A stretch of DNA of 64,000 nt. It comes from Edaphobacter dinghuensis (GTDB taxonomy: Bacteria; Acidobacteriota; Terriglobia; Terriglobales; Acidobacteriaceae). The notes beneath the pieces are model-generated. The model saw only the letters and a program-made list of their open reading frames with translations. It had not been told where the DNA came from and did not search any database. Positions 43,446 through 52,999 of the stretch are shown here, in pieces. Location of the stretch: assembly GCF_014640335.1 (NCBI RefSeq), contig NZ_BMGT01000002.1, positions 868,001 through 932,000 on the forward strand, read 5' to 3'. A program made the translations under genes and the position numbers. Numbering within the stretch: position 1 is the stretch's first letter; each line of letters opens with the position of its first letter.

Positions 43446-44834
43446 ATGACGATTCAACACACCGCAATGGAAACTATCGTCGACAAGCCTTCAGCTTGCC
43501 TTAACCTGGCTGCGCTACCCTTCCCCCAGATGAAGTGCCGACCCTCCCTGCTCCTGCCCATCCTTCTGGCATCCTGCACTGCCTTGTGCCAAACGGCAAT
43601 CATTCCTGCAGGGACTCCGCTCGTCGTCCAGACCGACGATCATCTCCCCATGCGCGTCGGCCAACCCATCCGTGCTGAACTCATCTATCCCGTCTACGCC
43701 GACAACAAGCTCGTTCTTCCCGAAAAAACCGTGCTCGAAGGCACAGTCACAGCACTTCGTCCCGATCACTCTCATCGCGTCACCGCACGGCTTCGCGCAG
43801 ACTTCACGCCCTTCTATATCCCTGTGGTCCGCTTCACCGCAATCCGCCTCGACGATGGAAGCGCTCTGCCTATCACCACCGAAACCGCCACTGACGGAGC
43901 GCCAATCTATCGCCTCGTTCCGCCGCCTCATCGCAAAGGCGGCTTCATCCGTCGGCAGTTCGACAACGGCGTTCAGGTCCTGCGCGATCAGCTCGCCTTC
44001 TTCACCGCTCCCGGCAAAGGCGACCGCTTTACCCAGCTTCTCTACACGCAGCTTCCCTATCATCCGCAGCGCATTCAGAAAGGGACAGCGTGGACCGTCG
44101 AGACAGCAGCTCCGCTTAGCGTTCCACCGCAATCCGCTCCGGCTCTAACGCTCACCGCCAAACCAGCCGATTCTTCCACCTGGATCGTCAACGCTTACCT
44201 CGCCGACCAGCTTAGCTCTGCATCCTCTAAATCGGGACAGGTCATTCACGCTACCGTGTCCGAGCCTATCTATAACTCCGACCACACTATTGCCGTTCCC
44301 GAAGGCGCAACCCTTGTAGGCGCTGTCACGCAGGCGAAACCAGCACGTCGCTTCGGACGCGTCGGCGTCCTGCACTTCGACTTCCGCCAGCTTGTTCTGC
44401 CCAGCGGAAAAACGCAGAATGTCCAGGCTGCCGTCACCAGCGCAGACTCATCCTCCGCTCAAAATCTCGCGATGGACTCCGAAGGCCAGGTAAAGCCAAA
44501 GCCGCAGGACAAGGTCATTGTTCCCCTGCTGCTGATTGCGCTCGCGGCCAGTCCGCTGCATCAGGACCGTGACGACGGCGATAGAGAACTCTTCCGCAAG
44601 AATGCCGGAGCCTCCAACAGCATCGGCCTCATCGGCTTCATCGTCGGAACGGCGAGCGGGTCGGCAAACATAGCTGCGGGCTTTGGAGCTTATGGTGCAG
44701 CGCTATCTCTCTACAATCGGTGGATCAAGCGAGGCGGCGAAGTGACCTTCGCCCGCAACACGCGTATCGTCGTCCAGACCACGGCTCGCCGCTCTCAGGT
44801 TCTGAAACCGAACCTTCCTGCGACCAGCCACTGA
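43446..44834 (+). CDS. Exported protein of unknown function
   Basis: A 462-residue protein. The start at 43446 has GGAG 8 bases upstream. An internal ATG at 43530 would begin directly at a signal peptide (MKCRPSLLLPILLASCTALC-Q) but lacks a ribosome binding site. The mature part has two similar units, IPAGTPLVVQTDDHLPMRVG and a second with GQVIHATVSEPIYNSDHTIA followed by VPEGATLVGAVTQAKPARRF, resembling TrbI/VirB10-like beta barrels that set exported surface structures. A hydrophobic Gly/Ala-rich segment (residues 395-420) could insert in a membrane. Acidobacterial genomes carry many such proteins. Role unknown. The gene is convergent with guaA, 3 bases apart. Confidence 0.8.
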   Translation: MTIQHTAMETIVDKPSACLNLAALPFPQMKCRPSLLLPILLASCTALCQTAIIPAGTPLVVQTDDHLPMRVGQPIRAELIYPVYADNKLVLPEKTVLEGTVTALRPDHSHRVTARLRADFTPFYIPVVRFTAIRLDDGSALPITTETATDGAPIYRLVPPPHRKGGFIRRQFDNGVQVLRDQLAFFTAPGKGDRFTQLLYTQLPYHPQRIQKGTAWTVETAAPLSVPPQSAPALTLTAKPADSSTWIVNAYLADQLSSASSKSGQVIHATVSEPIYNSDHTIAVPEGATLVGAVTQAKPARRFGRVGVLHFDFRQLVLPSGKTQNVQAAVTSADSSSAQNLAMDSEGQVKPKPQDKVIVPLLLIALAASPLHQDRDDGDRELFRKNAGASNSIGLIGFIVGTASGSANIAAGFGAYGAALSLYNRWIKRGGEVTFARNTRIVVQTTARRSQVLKPNLPATSH

Positions 44835-44837
44835 TCG

Positions 44838-46397
44838 TTATTCCCACTCAATCGTTCCCGGCGGTTTCGATGTAATGTCGTAAACCACGCGGTTGATGCC
44901 GCGAATCTCGCTCACGATGCGGCTCGAGATCGTCCGCAGCACCTCGTAAGGCAGAGCAGCCCAGTCAGCGGTCATGCCATCCTCGGACTCCACCGCACGA
45001 ATCGCGCAGGTGTAAGCATAGGTGCGCTGGTCGCCCATCACGCCGACGCTCTTGACCGGTAACAGCACCGCAAACGACTGCCAAACCTTGCGATAAAGTC
45101 CAGCGGCCTTGATCTCGGAGACAACAATCTCGTCCGCCTCCTGCAACAAGGCGACACGATCGGCAGTGACCTCGCCGAGAATTCTGACTGCAAGTCCCGG
45201 CCCCGGAAAAGGCTGCCGTTCGAGAATATCCTCGGGCATGCCCAGATCGCGGCCGATGCGCCGAACTTCGTCTTTGAAGAGATCACGCAGCGGCTCAATC
45301 AGCTTCAGTTTCATGTTCTCCGGCAAGCCGCCGACGTTGTGATGGCTCTTGATCGTGTGCGAAGGTCCATGCACGCTCGAAGATTCGATGACGTCGGGAT
45401 AGAGCGTTCCCTGCACCAGCCACGCGACTTCTTCGCCAGCGCTTTTTTCCGCCTCGAAGATCTTCTTCGCTTCATCATCAAAGACGGCGATAAACTCGTT
45501 GCCGATCACCTTTCGCTTCTTCTCGGGATCGGTCACGCCAGCCAGCTTCGACAGGAAGCGCTCGCCTGCATCAACAGCAACGACGTTCAGCCCAAGCTGC
45601 TCGCGCATCGTCTTCTGCACCTTGGCGAACTCGTCTTTGCGCAGCACGCCGTTATTTACGAAGATGCAGGTCAACCGGTCGCCTATCGCCTTCGCCACCA
45701 GAACTGCGGCGACCGACGAGTCAACGCCTCCGCTCAATCCGCAGATGGCATGGCCATCGCCGACCTGGGCCTTCACCCGAGCGACCGTAGCCTGAATAAA
45801 ATGCTCCGGCGTCCAGTCCTGTTTCGCTCCGCAGATATCGAGGCAGAAGTTCTTCAGCAGCGCCATTCCCTGCCGCGTATGCGCGACCTCGGGATGAAAC
45901 TGCACAGCCCAGATTCGCCGCGCCTCGTCGGCGATTCCGGCAACAGCATTGGCCGTCTTCGCCGTCAGAGAGAAGCCCTCCGGCAATTGCTCGGCATGGT
46001 CTCCGTGCGACATCCAGACATCAAGCGATTGTGGCAACCCACGGAACAGCGGCGTCTCCGCAATAACCGATACCTCTGCGTGGCCGTACTCCCGCGCCGC
46101 TGCCGGTTGTACCTTGCCGCCCAGATGATGCACGACGAACTGCAATCCATAGCAGATGCCCAGCACTGGCACGCCCATCGCCAGCACCGCCGGGTCCGCC
46201 GCCGGAGCCTGAGCATCGTAGACCGAGCAAGGGCCACCCGAGAGGATCACGCCCTTCGGGTTCAGCTCGCGCACCTTTTCCAGCGAGGCGGTACAGGGCA
46301 GCACCACGGAGAAAACGTTGAACTCGCGAATACGCCGCGCGATGAGCTGCGTGTACTGCGACCCAAAATCCAGAATGACTATCGTTGAAGTGTCCAC
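44838..46397 (-). CDS. guaA: GMP synthase (glutamine-hydrolysing)
   Basis: A 519-residue enzyme converting XMP to GMP. The class I glutamine amidotransferase domain (residues 1-195) has the nucleophile Cys in VLGICYGLQFV and His-Glu in WAVQFHPEVAHT. The ATP pyrophosphatase domain holds the P-loop CGLSGGVDSSVAAVLVAKAI. The C-terminal dimerisation domain contains RQPFPGPGLAVRILGEVT and ends NRVVYDITSKPPGTIEWE. It is the last gene of leuS-membrane protein-guaA, 27 bases after the membrane protein. Confidence 0.98.
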   Translation of the reverse strand: MDTSTIVILDFGSQYTQLIARRIREFNVFSVVLPCTASLEKVRELNPKGVILSGGPCSVYDAQAPAADPAVLAMGVPVLGICYGLQFVVHHLGGKVQPAAAREYGHAEVSVIAETPLFRGLPQSLDVWMSHGDHAEQLPEGFSLTAKTANAVAGIADEARRIWAVQFHPEVAHTRQGMALLKNFCLDICGAKQDWTPEHFIQATVARVKAQVGDGHAICGLSGGVDSSVAAVLVAKAIGDRLTCIFVNNGVLRKDEFAKVQKTMREQLGLNVVAVDAGERFLSKLAGVTDPEKKRKVIGNEFIAVFDDEAKKIFEAEKSAGEEVAWLVQGTLYPDVIESSSVHGPSHTIKSHHNVGGLPENMKLKLIEPLRDLFKDEVRRIGRDLGMPEDILERQPFPGPGLAVRILGEVTADRVALLQEADEIVVSEIKAAGLYRKVWQSFAVLLPVKSVGVMGDQRTYAYTCAIRAVESEDGMTADWAALPYEVLRTISSRIVSEIRGINRVVYDITSKPPGTIEWE

Positions 46398-46424
46398 GTA
46401 TCCAGTGTAAATGGCCGCTTGTGC

Positions 46425-47366
46425 CTACCCCAGCGAAGACCCCTCGTAGGCGCGCCAAAGCTCCAGATAGGCCACCAGCCGCGCCACATGGAAGAAGTCC
46501 GAGGCCACAAAGTAGATCACCGTCACCCCGGCCCACCACCACGTCAGGAACTGCGGCGTCGCTACCGCCTCAAACGGCAGTGGAGTGGCAGAAAGCACCA
46601 TCGCCAGCACGATCAGCGCGATCTTCACGATCCCCATGACGAGGTTGATCTCCATCAGCTTCGACTTGAGCGGCCCCAGCCGGAACGCCGCCGCAAAGCT
46701 TTTGCCGACGCCGATATCCCGCAGCATGGCCAGTAGAGGAGCTACACTAAGCCCCCAGCTCGCAATGGCCCAAAGCGAAAACAGTCCCAGCGTCCCTACG
46801 ATCACCATCGCGCAGTAGCCGACCAGATTCGGCTCGCCGCCAGCGGCGATCGGGCCGACGATGTTCACTCGCGCCGCCCACTGCATGCACACAAACCAGA
46901 TTGCAAAGCTTCCCAGCAGCGCCACCACTCGCACTGACTGCAACACGATCAGCGTGCCAACCCGCGCATGGAGACTGCTATCTACGCGCCGCAGCACCAC
47001 CGTCCGCCCTATCGATGAAACTACGACCCACACCAGCACCAATAACGGACCAAGCCACGCCAACACATGCGCTACCGGCGGCAGCACCACTGCCATTGCT
47101 TCCGCCAGCGTCTTCGCCGATCCCATCGCATCCAGGATCGACATCGACTTCAACGCGGGCAGATCCAGCGGAGCGGTCTGCAGGATTTTTGTGCCTTCGT
47201 ACCAGAGCACCAGCAGCGCCGGGATGCCATACACCCAACGCCACAGCACCTCCAGCGCTGTCCACGAAGGGCGCTTCCAGCACTGCGACAGCACATGCAC
47301 AAACGACTGTGTTCCACGTACCGTTCCCGCAGCAATTACGACGCCATCCTGCGACGGCGCCTTCAC
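46425..47366 (-). CDS. Multi-pass membrane protein of unknown function
   Basis: A 313-residue protein with about six hydrophobic helices (VYGIPALLVLWYEGTKIL; VLAWLGPLLVLVWVVVSSIG; VALLGSFAIWFVCMQWAA; LVGYCAMVIVGTLGLFSLWA; LVMGIVKIALIVLAMVLSAT; FLTWWWAGVTVIYFVASDFF). No family was recognised. The GTG start overlaps the leuS stop by one base (TAGTG), so its translation is coupled to leuS. A link to the synthetase is not implied by sequence. Confidence 0.8.
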   Translation of the reverse strand: MKAPSQDGVVIAAGTVRGTQSFVHVLSQCWKRPSWTALEVLWRWVYGIPALLVLWYEGTKILQTAPLDLPALKSMSILDAMGSAKTLAEAMAVVLPPVAHVLAWLGPLLVLVWVVVSSIGRTVVLRRVDSSLHARVGTLIVLQSVRVVALLGSFAIWFVCMQWAARVNIVGPIAAGGEPNLVGYCAMVIVGTLGLFSLWAIASWGLSVAPLLAMLRDIGVGKSFAAAFRLGPLKSKLMEINLVMGIVKIALIVLAMVLSATPLPFEAVATPQFLTWWWAGVTVIYFVASDFFHVARLVAYLELWRAYEGSSLG

Positions 47367-49894
47367 TACTTCACCACCAGGTTCACCAGCTTGCCAGGCA
47401 CCATAATCACCTTCACCACATTCTTACCGGCGACCCTTGAAGCTACCTTTTCATCGGCTTGCGCAGCGGCCTTGATCGCGTTTTCAGCAAGCCCAATTGG
47501 GAACTTCAACACACTGACGAGCTTTCCGTTTACCTGAACCGGGATCTCCATCTCGCTCTCGCGAGCAAGCTCTTCATCGGCAATAGGCCATGCGGTGCGG
47601 AAGGTTGCACCTTCGCCGCCAATCTGCTCCCACATCTCGGCAGCAAAGAATGGAGCGAACGGAGACAGCAGCAGCACGAGGTTGCGAAGCAGCTCACGAA
47701 CAGCACCACCGGATATCTTGCCGGCATCGATCAGCGCTTCAGCAGCGGCAAACTCATTTACCAGCTCCATCACGGCAGCGATGCTGGTGTTGAAGTGCCA
47801 GCGCCCGCTGAAGTCCAGAGTAATCTTGGCAATCGTCTGATGCAGCTTGCGACGAAGCTGCGCCTCGGCAGCGGACGCGCTCTCAGGCATGTCTCCCGCG
47901 ATTGAATCGTACTTCGTGATCAACCGGTAGACCCTGCTCAGAAAGCGGCTGATGCCGGCGACGCCTTCTTCCTGCCACTCCAGATCGCGGTCAGGCGGAG
48001 CCGCAAACAGCGCATACATGCGCGTAGCGTCCGCGCCGTAGCGCGCGATCATGTCGTCGGGTGAAACCACATTGCCCTTCGACTTCGACATCTTCGCGCC
48101 GTCTTTGATGACCATGCCCTGCGTGAACAATCGCGTCGCAGGCTCATCGTTTTTGATCAATCCAAGATCGCGCATCACCTTCGTCCAGAAGCGCGAATAG
48201 ATCAGGTGAAGAATCGCATGTTCCACGCCGCCGATGTACTGGTCGATCGGAAACCAGTAATTCGCCTTCTCGCTGGCAAACGGCGCGTTCGCGTTCTTTG
48301 AATCGGTGTAGCGATAGAAGTACCAGCTCGAATCGACGAACGTATCCATCGTGTCGGTCTCGCGCCGCGCTGGGCCGCCGCACTTCGGACAGGTCGTATT
48401 CACAAACTCCGGCACGCGGCCCAGCGGCGATCCGCCTTGCTGCGTGATGTCTACCTGCGGCGGCAGCACCACCGGCAATGCACTCTCCGGCAGCGGAATC
48501 GGATTTTCACCGGAGCATTCGCAATAGACCATCGGGATCGGCGTTCCCCAATAGCGCTGACGACTCACGCCCCAGTCCTTCAGGCGATATGTAACCGTGG
48601 CCGTACCAAATCCATTTGCCTTGGCAAACCCGGCCATCTTCTGCTGGGCTTCCACACAGTTCTCGCCCGTCCATCCGCCTGAATCAATGAGCACAGCGTC
48701 GTCTTCTGCCGTATAGGGAAGCGGCACATCGCCAGCATCGACCTTGGGTGTAATGACCTGCTTCACAGGCAGGCCATACTTCTGAGCAAACTCAAAGTCG
48801 CGCTCATCATGCGCCGGAACGCTCATGATTGCCCCTGTGCCGTAGTCCGCGAGAATGTAATTCGCCACCCAGATAGGAACGCGCTCGCCATTGAACGGGT
48901 TGATCGCAAAGCGACCCGTATCCACGCCATGCTTCTCGATAGCGCCGACATCTCCGGACTCACGCGCCAGCGTCTGTTGCGCCAGCAATTCCTCGATCTT
49001 CTCGGCAAGGGCAGCGTCCTCAGCGGCAAAAGCCTTGGCCACCGCATGCTCCGGAGCAAGCTGCACTGAGGTCGCTCCGAAGATCGTATCCACTCGCGTC
49101 GTAAATACCGTAATCTTCGCGCAATCCTCGGCCTTCACCTCGCCGTCCACGGCGAAGTCGACCAGCGTGCCTTCGCTGCGGCCGATCCAGTTGCGCTGCA
49201 TAGTGCGAACCTTCTCAGGCCAGCCCTCCAGCTTGTCCAAGCCGTCCAGCAACTCATCGGAATATTTCGTGATCCGCAGGAACCACTGTGTCAGGTCGCG
49301 CTGCTCGACGATGGTGTCCTCGTGCCGCCAGCAGCGGCCGTCGACCACCTGCTCGTTGGCCAGCACCGTCTGGCAGTCTGGGCACCAGTTCACCTTGCTC
49401 TTCTTCCGGTAGGCGAGACCAGCCTCGTACATCTTCAAGAAGAACCACTGGTTCCAGCGGTAGTACTCCGGCAGGCAGGTCGTGACCTCGGTCGCCCAGT
49501 CATAGCTCAAGCCAAGCCGCTGCATCTGCTTACGCATAGCAGCGATATTCGACAGGGTCCACTCACGCGGCGGAGTATTGTTCTTCAGTGCGGCGTTTTC
49601 TGCGGGCAAACCAAACGCGTCCCATCCCATCGGATGCAGGACGTTATACCCGCGCATCCACATGTGGCGGGCCAGCGCATCACCAATGGCATAGTTCCGC
49701 ACATGCCCCATGTGCAACTGCCCGCTGGGGTAAGGCAGCATCTCGATGCAGTAGTACTTCGGCTTGCCCGCATCGTGCCCTTCGGCGGCGTATAGCGTCG
49801 GATCGGCGTCCCACCGCTGCTGCCACTTCGGTTCAATCTCCGCCGGGTTATACCGCGCCTGCTTCTCAGTCTCGTTCGTCTGCATCTCTGGCAT
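47366..49894 (-). CDS. leuS: Leucyl-tRNA synthetase
   Basis: An 842-residue class I synthetase: HIGH-type motif MLPYPSGQLHMGHVRNYAIG, CP1 editing domain (residues 210-400, with TTRVDTIFGATSVQLAPEHA and GTGAIMSVPAHDERDFEFAQ), zinc-type Cys pairs (WCPDC, TCPKCGG), KMSKS loop (DGAKMSKSKGNVVSPDDMIA), anticodon-binding helices and a C-terminal domain ending KVIMVPGKLVNLVVK. It charges tRNA-Leu. ATG 49894 (MPEMQTNETEK) or ATG 49885 are likely starts, since the in-frame start at 49966 would overlap the upstream haem protein gene. Confidence 0.97.
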   Translation of the reverse strand: MPEMQTNETEKQARYNPAEIEPKWQQRWDADPTLYAAEGHDAGKPKYYCIEMLPYPSGQLHMGHVRNYAIGDALARHMWMRGYNVLHPMGWDAFGLPAENAALKNNTPPREWTLSNIAAMRKQMQRLGLSYDWATEVTTCLPEYYRWNQWFFLKMYEAGLAYRKKSKVNWCPDCQTVLANEQVVDGRCWRHEDTIVEQRDLTQWFLRITKYSDELLDGLDKLEGWPEKVRTMQRNWIGRSEGTLVDFAVDGEVKAEDCAKITVFTTRVDTIFGATSVQLAPEHAVAKAFAAEDAALAEKIEELLAQQTLARESGDVGAIEKHGVDTGRFAINPFNGERVPIWVANYILADYGTGAIMSVPAHDERDFEFAQKYGLPVKQVITPKVDAGDVPLPYTAEDDAVLIDSGGWTGENCVEAQQKMAGFAKANGFGTATVTYRLKDWGVSRQRYWGTPIPMVYCECSGENPIPLPESALPVVLPPQVDITQQGGSPLGRVPEFVNTTCPKCGGPARRETDTMDTFVDSSWYFYRYTDSKNANAPFASEKANYWFPIDQYIGGVEHAILHLIYSRFWTKVMRDLGLIKNDEPATRLFTQGMVIKDGAKMSKSKGNVVSPDDMIARYGADATRMYALFAAPPDRDLEWQEEGVAGISRFLSRVYRLITKYDSIAGDMPESASAAEAQLRRKLHQTIAKITLDFSGRWHFNTSIAAVMELVNEFAAAEALIDAGKISGGAVRELLRNLVLLLSPFAPFFAAEMWEQIGGEGATFRTAWPIADEELARESEMEIPVQVNGKLVSVLKFPIGLAENAIKAAAQADEKVASRVAGKNVVKVIMVPGKLVNLVVK

Positions 49895-49969
49895 ATATAT
49901 CTGATTGTAAAGAAAACCACGCCATCGCTGCTTGCGAACGCATTCTTCCTGGCAAATTCCAGCCAATCG

Positions 49970-51853
49970 TTAGGTTTGCGCGCCTTTAGCCTTCCATGGA
50001 GCAAACCCGTTTTCTACCCCTTCCAGTGCTGGTGCGAGCGACGGATAATGCCGCAGCAACACCGTAGAAAGCGTGCTGTCCCTGATCCAATCCATCCCGG
50101 CCTTGCTGTAAACATCTTCGGTAAAGTCGGTGGTGAAGAAGCGATCGCTGTTGAGCCGCCGCGACGCCATCAGGATGAAGATGCGGAAGGCAGTATCGCT
50201 GAAGCCGAAGCCTTCGGGCGGCTTCTCCGCGAACAGACCCACGATCAAATCCACCGAGTCGATATCGTTGTTGTAGACGCGTCGTATCTCTTCGCGCCAC
50301 TCCACATTTGGAGTCAACTCCTCAAACGTCGTTACTGGCCGGAGGTTCAGCAGCTTGCGGAACTTCGTATACCGTGGAACTCCCAACTCGCGGCAGCGCA
50401 TAATATCGTGCGCCGCAAGGTCCATCAGAATGCCGTCCGGCCTTACAAAGTGCTGCAGCGTCTTTGGATAGTTATGCAGCACGACCGCACCGGGATTCAT
50501 CAACCCGAACGAATACAGTAGGTCCTCGATGTGAACGCTGTCGCAGATATTCTGTGCGTCATTACCGGCAATCTGCTGGAAGTTGAGTTTTTGCAGGACA
50601 TCGCCCGTCTCCCGCGACCAGAACGTAATGTCATCAGGAATCAATGGGTGCATTCGATACACCGCTACAAATTCTTCGGTCAGCGAATAAGGCACTCCAA
50701 AGTGATCGGTCTCAGAGCCCGGTATCCCGCTGATCAGTTCGCTTCCGCTCAATCTGCCGAACAGATTTTTGATATGTTCTCCGGCCAGTCCCCACCAGTT
50801 GGAACGCATGGCAATCTGCAAGACGGGGTGTCCCAGGATTGCTGTCGTCCATTCGACGGTATGAATTTTAGCGATAATTGCCGCGTTGATAAGACGCGCA
50901 TGCTCAAACAGGTCGTCATCCCCCCACTCTGGATACTCCTGCTTCAGCCGATCGCAGATGGCGTTATGTTCCAGCGTGAACAGCGTAAAAAAGAGTTCGA
51001 GTCCCACCCACCATCCCACCAGCGCAGCAGATTGCAACTGCACGAGCGCAGTCGGGTCGGGATGAACTAGATGATCCTTACCGACGAAGATCTTGCCGTC
51101 AACTCCCGTACGTACCTTCGCACGATAGTCCGCCGTGCTGCCATAAAGCTGCGAGCCGTCCCACCAGTGCGTCTCCGTGTTGACGTAGGTAAGCGGCTTG
51201 CCCTCATCCGCAGGGGTCCGCGTTGGGTCGGGCATGACTCGCAAAACCTGCATCGGGTTCTCGTGCCAGGTGTCATTCTGTGCCAACGGCACCTGCCACG
51301 GATCTTCCTTGACACTCTTGCCATGGCTGAACCAGTCACGAATCTGAAACTGCAGCCACGCCGCCGCTAATAGATTCAATGTCTTCGCGGGCGTAAATTC
51401 ATTGCGAGTCATCAGCTCCAGGCTCACTACACGCGGACTCGGCGTCATCAGCTCCGGCATCTTCTGCTGCCAGGTCTCCTCCAAAGGAACGTTGCGCCCA
51501 AATCGTGCGCCCGCGCTTCCCATGAAGGGGCACTTCAGGTCGTTGAACGTTCCATCCGGCGTGCGAGCCGTCACTACATTGGGATAGCTCGGAGGAGTTC
51601 CCGGCACGGTGTCCGGCGTATTGGTGTCGGTGAGATTCTTCTCTCGCACCGTATTTCGGTAGCCGGCCAGAACCCCGAGCGCCAACGGAACCGGCAACGC
51701 CGGCCAACCGATCTTCTGGTCTACCCGAACACAGGTTCGATTGAACCCGTCAAGAAGTACCTGTTTGCATCGTCCACTACGAAGAATTTTTACCGCGGCG
51801 GCGGCCGCAAGCGCACCTCCGGCCGCAATTCCAATTGCTTTCAGCACTTTCAT
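49970..51853 (-). CDS. Fatty acid alpha-dioxygenase-like haem protein (peroxidase-cyclooxygenase superfamily)
   Basis: A 627-residue protein aligning end to end, from memory, with plant alpha-dioxygenases (PIOX), which add oxygen to the alpha carbon of fatty acids. Conserved: ETHWWDGSQLYGS, the carboxylate-binding His and Thr in AKIHTVEWTTAIL, the catalytic Tyr and proximal haem His in AVYRMHPLIPDDI, and the Arg-bearing MASRRLNSDRFFTTDFTEDV. The distal haem His, in IHDW of plant enzymes, is Arg here (QFQIRDWFSHG, about residue 172). An N-terminal hydrophobic helix (AIGIAAGGALAAAAAVKIL) may anchor it. ATG 51853 is chosen for its GAGG site. Substrate unproven. Confidence 0.88.
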   Translation of the reverse strand: MKVLKAIGIAAGGALAAAAAVKILRSGRCKQVLLDGFNRTCVRVDQKIGWPALPVPLALGVLAGYRNTVREKNLTDTNTPDTVPGTPPSYPNVVTARTPDGTFNDLKCPFMGSAGARFGRNVPLEETWQQKMPELMTPSPRVVSLELMTRNEFTPAKTLNLLAAAWLQFQIRDWFSHGKSVKEDPWQVPLAQNDTWHENPMQVLRVMPDPTRTPADEGKPLTYVNTETHWWDGSQLYGSTADYRAKVRTGVDGKIFVGKDHLVHPDPTALVQLQSAALVGWWVGLELFFTLFTLEHNAICDRLKQEYPEWGDDDLFEHARLINAAIIAKIHTVEWTTAILGHPVLQIAMRSNWWGLAGEHIKNLFGRLSGSELISGIPGSETDHFGVPYSLTEEFVAVYRMHPLIPDDITFWSRETGDVLQKLNFQQIAGNDAQNICDSVHIEDLLYSFGLMNPGAVVLHNYPKTLQHFVRPDGILMDLAAHDIMRCRELGVPRYTKFRKLLNLRPVTTFEELTPNVEWREEIRRVYNNDIDSVDLIVGLFAEKPPEGFGFSDTAFRIFILMASRRLNSDRFFTTDFTEDVYSKAGMDWIRDSTLSTVLLRHYPSLAPALEGVENGFAPWKAKGAQT

Positions 51854-52020
51854 GGCGGTGTCCTCGTGACACATATGGCTTTACCAGCCGGCCCGAAACT
51901 GCACGGCAATACTAAAACCGCTTACACGATCAGAGCAAGAAAATTACAAGAAGACATCGCGACAACAACCATGCCAAAAGGACTACACTCTCTTCGAAGT
52001 CGGATGCAGGAGCACCACGG

Positions 52021-52971
52021 ATGGCAGACCTGCATCGGGGAGTGGTTGTGTACTCGAAATCTGCCAAATTCGTTCCATCAGTTGCAGGCCGTCAGAAGCC
52101 ATCCCCTTGGTTCGGAATTTTGCCCTCAATCCTTACCATCGCGTTTCTCTCGGCGTTGCCATGCCTCGGTATGCCCTTCGAACAACAGGCCGCTGAAGCC
52201 GCACCGCTCCCCGCTATCGCTGCGACACTTCCATCAGCATCGGCATTGACGACGGACCCCGAGACGCTGCCCTTGCATACGCCTGCGGTAAATGAGGCTC
52301 CCGCTACTTCTCCTGTCATCGTGATCGGATTTCTTGGAGGCCGCGTCGCGAAAGACAACGTTATTCATCGCGAGGTGCAGCTTGCGATGCATCTTCGCCA
52401 GAAACACCCGGTTGGAGTCGATGCGGAGGTATTTCAAAACTCCCACGGCCAAAGAGCATTTCGACGAATCCTGCACCTGCTCGATACGAACCACGACGGA
52501 ACCCTGTCTCTCGCTGAAAAGCAACATGCCCGTATCATCATCTACGGCCATAGCTGGGGAGCCTCCGAAACTGTCACGATGGCCCGTGAGCTTCAGGACG
52601 ACAAGATTCCCGTTCTGCTGACCATCCTTGTAGACCGCGTCTCGAAGATCGGAGAGGGCGATCCGCGCATCCCGTCGAACGTAGCCCAGGCAGTCAACTT
52701 CTATCAGTTAGACGGTATGCTTCACGGCCGTCCTACCATCCGCGCTGTCGATCCGACCAAAACGCAGATCATCGGCAATTATCAGCTCGACTACAAGGAC
52801 ACCCACGTCGACTGCGACAAATATCCCTGGTACGCTCGCCTCTTCATGGGGCCACATATCGAGATCGAAAACGATCCGCGTGTCTGGAACCAGGTCGAAG
52901 CGCTGATCAGTGCAAAACTTCCACCGCAGAAAGATACTACGACTGCAACGCTCACAAGTCCGTCAGAATAA
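52021..52971 (+). CDS. Exported alpha/beta-hydrolase-like protein with EF-hand loop
   Basis: A 316-residue protein. One hydrophobic segment near residues 31-50 (WFGILPSILTIAFLSALPCL) suggests export or anchoring. A Pro/Ala/Thr linker is followed by the lipase-like core: VIVIGFLGG, the EF-hand-type calcium loop LLDTNHDGTLSLAEKQ, and the nucleophile elbow ARIIIYGHSWGASETVTMAR. Acid and His residues of the triad probably lie in VDRVSKI and the C-terminal NDPRVWNQ region (MGPHIEIEND). Substrate unknown. GGAG precedes the ATG. It is divergent from the alpha-dioxygenase-like gene, and a joint lipid role is speculative. Confidence 0.82.
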   Translation: MADLHRGVVVYSKSAKFVPSVAGRQKPSPWFGILPSILTIAFLSALPCLGMPFEQQAAEAAPLPAIAATLPSASALTTDPETLPLHTPAVNEAPATSPVIVIGFLGGRVAKDNVIHREVQLAMHLRQKHPVGVDAEVFQNSHGQRAFRRILHLLDTNHDGTLSLAEKQHARIIIYGHSWGASETVTMARELQDDKIPVLLTILVDRVSKIGEGDPRIPSNVAQAVNFYQLDGMLHGRPTIRAVDPTKTQIIGNYQLDYKDTHVDCDKYPWYARLFMGPHIEIENDPRVWNQVEALISAKLPPQKDTTTATLTSPSE

Positions 52972-52999
52972 ATCTTAAAGTCACCAGATCAATCTGCGT

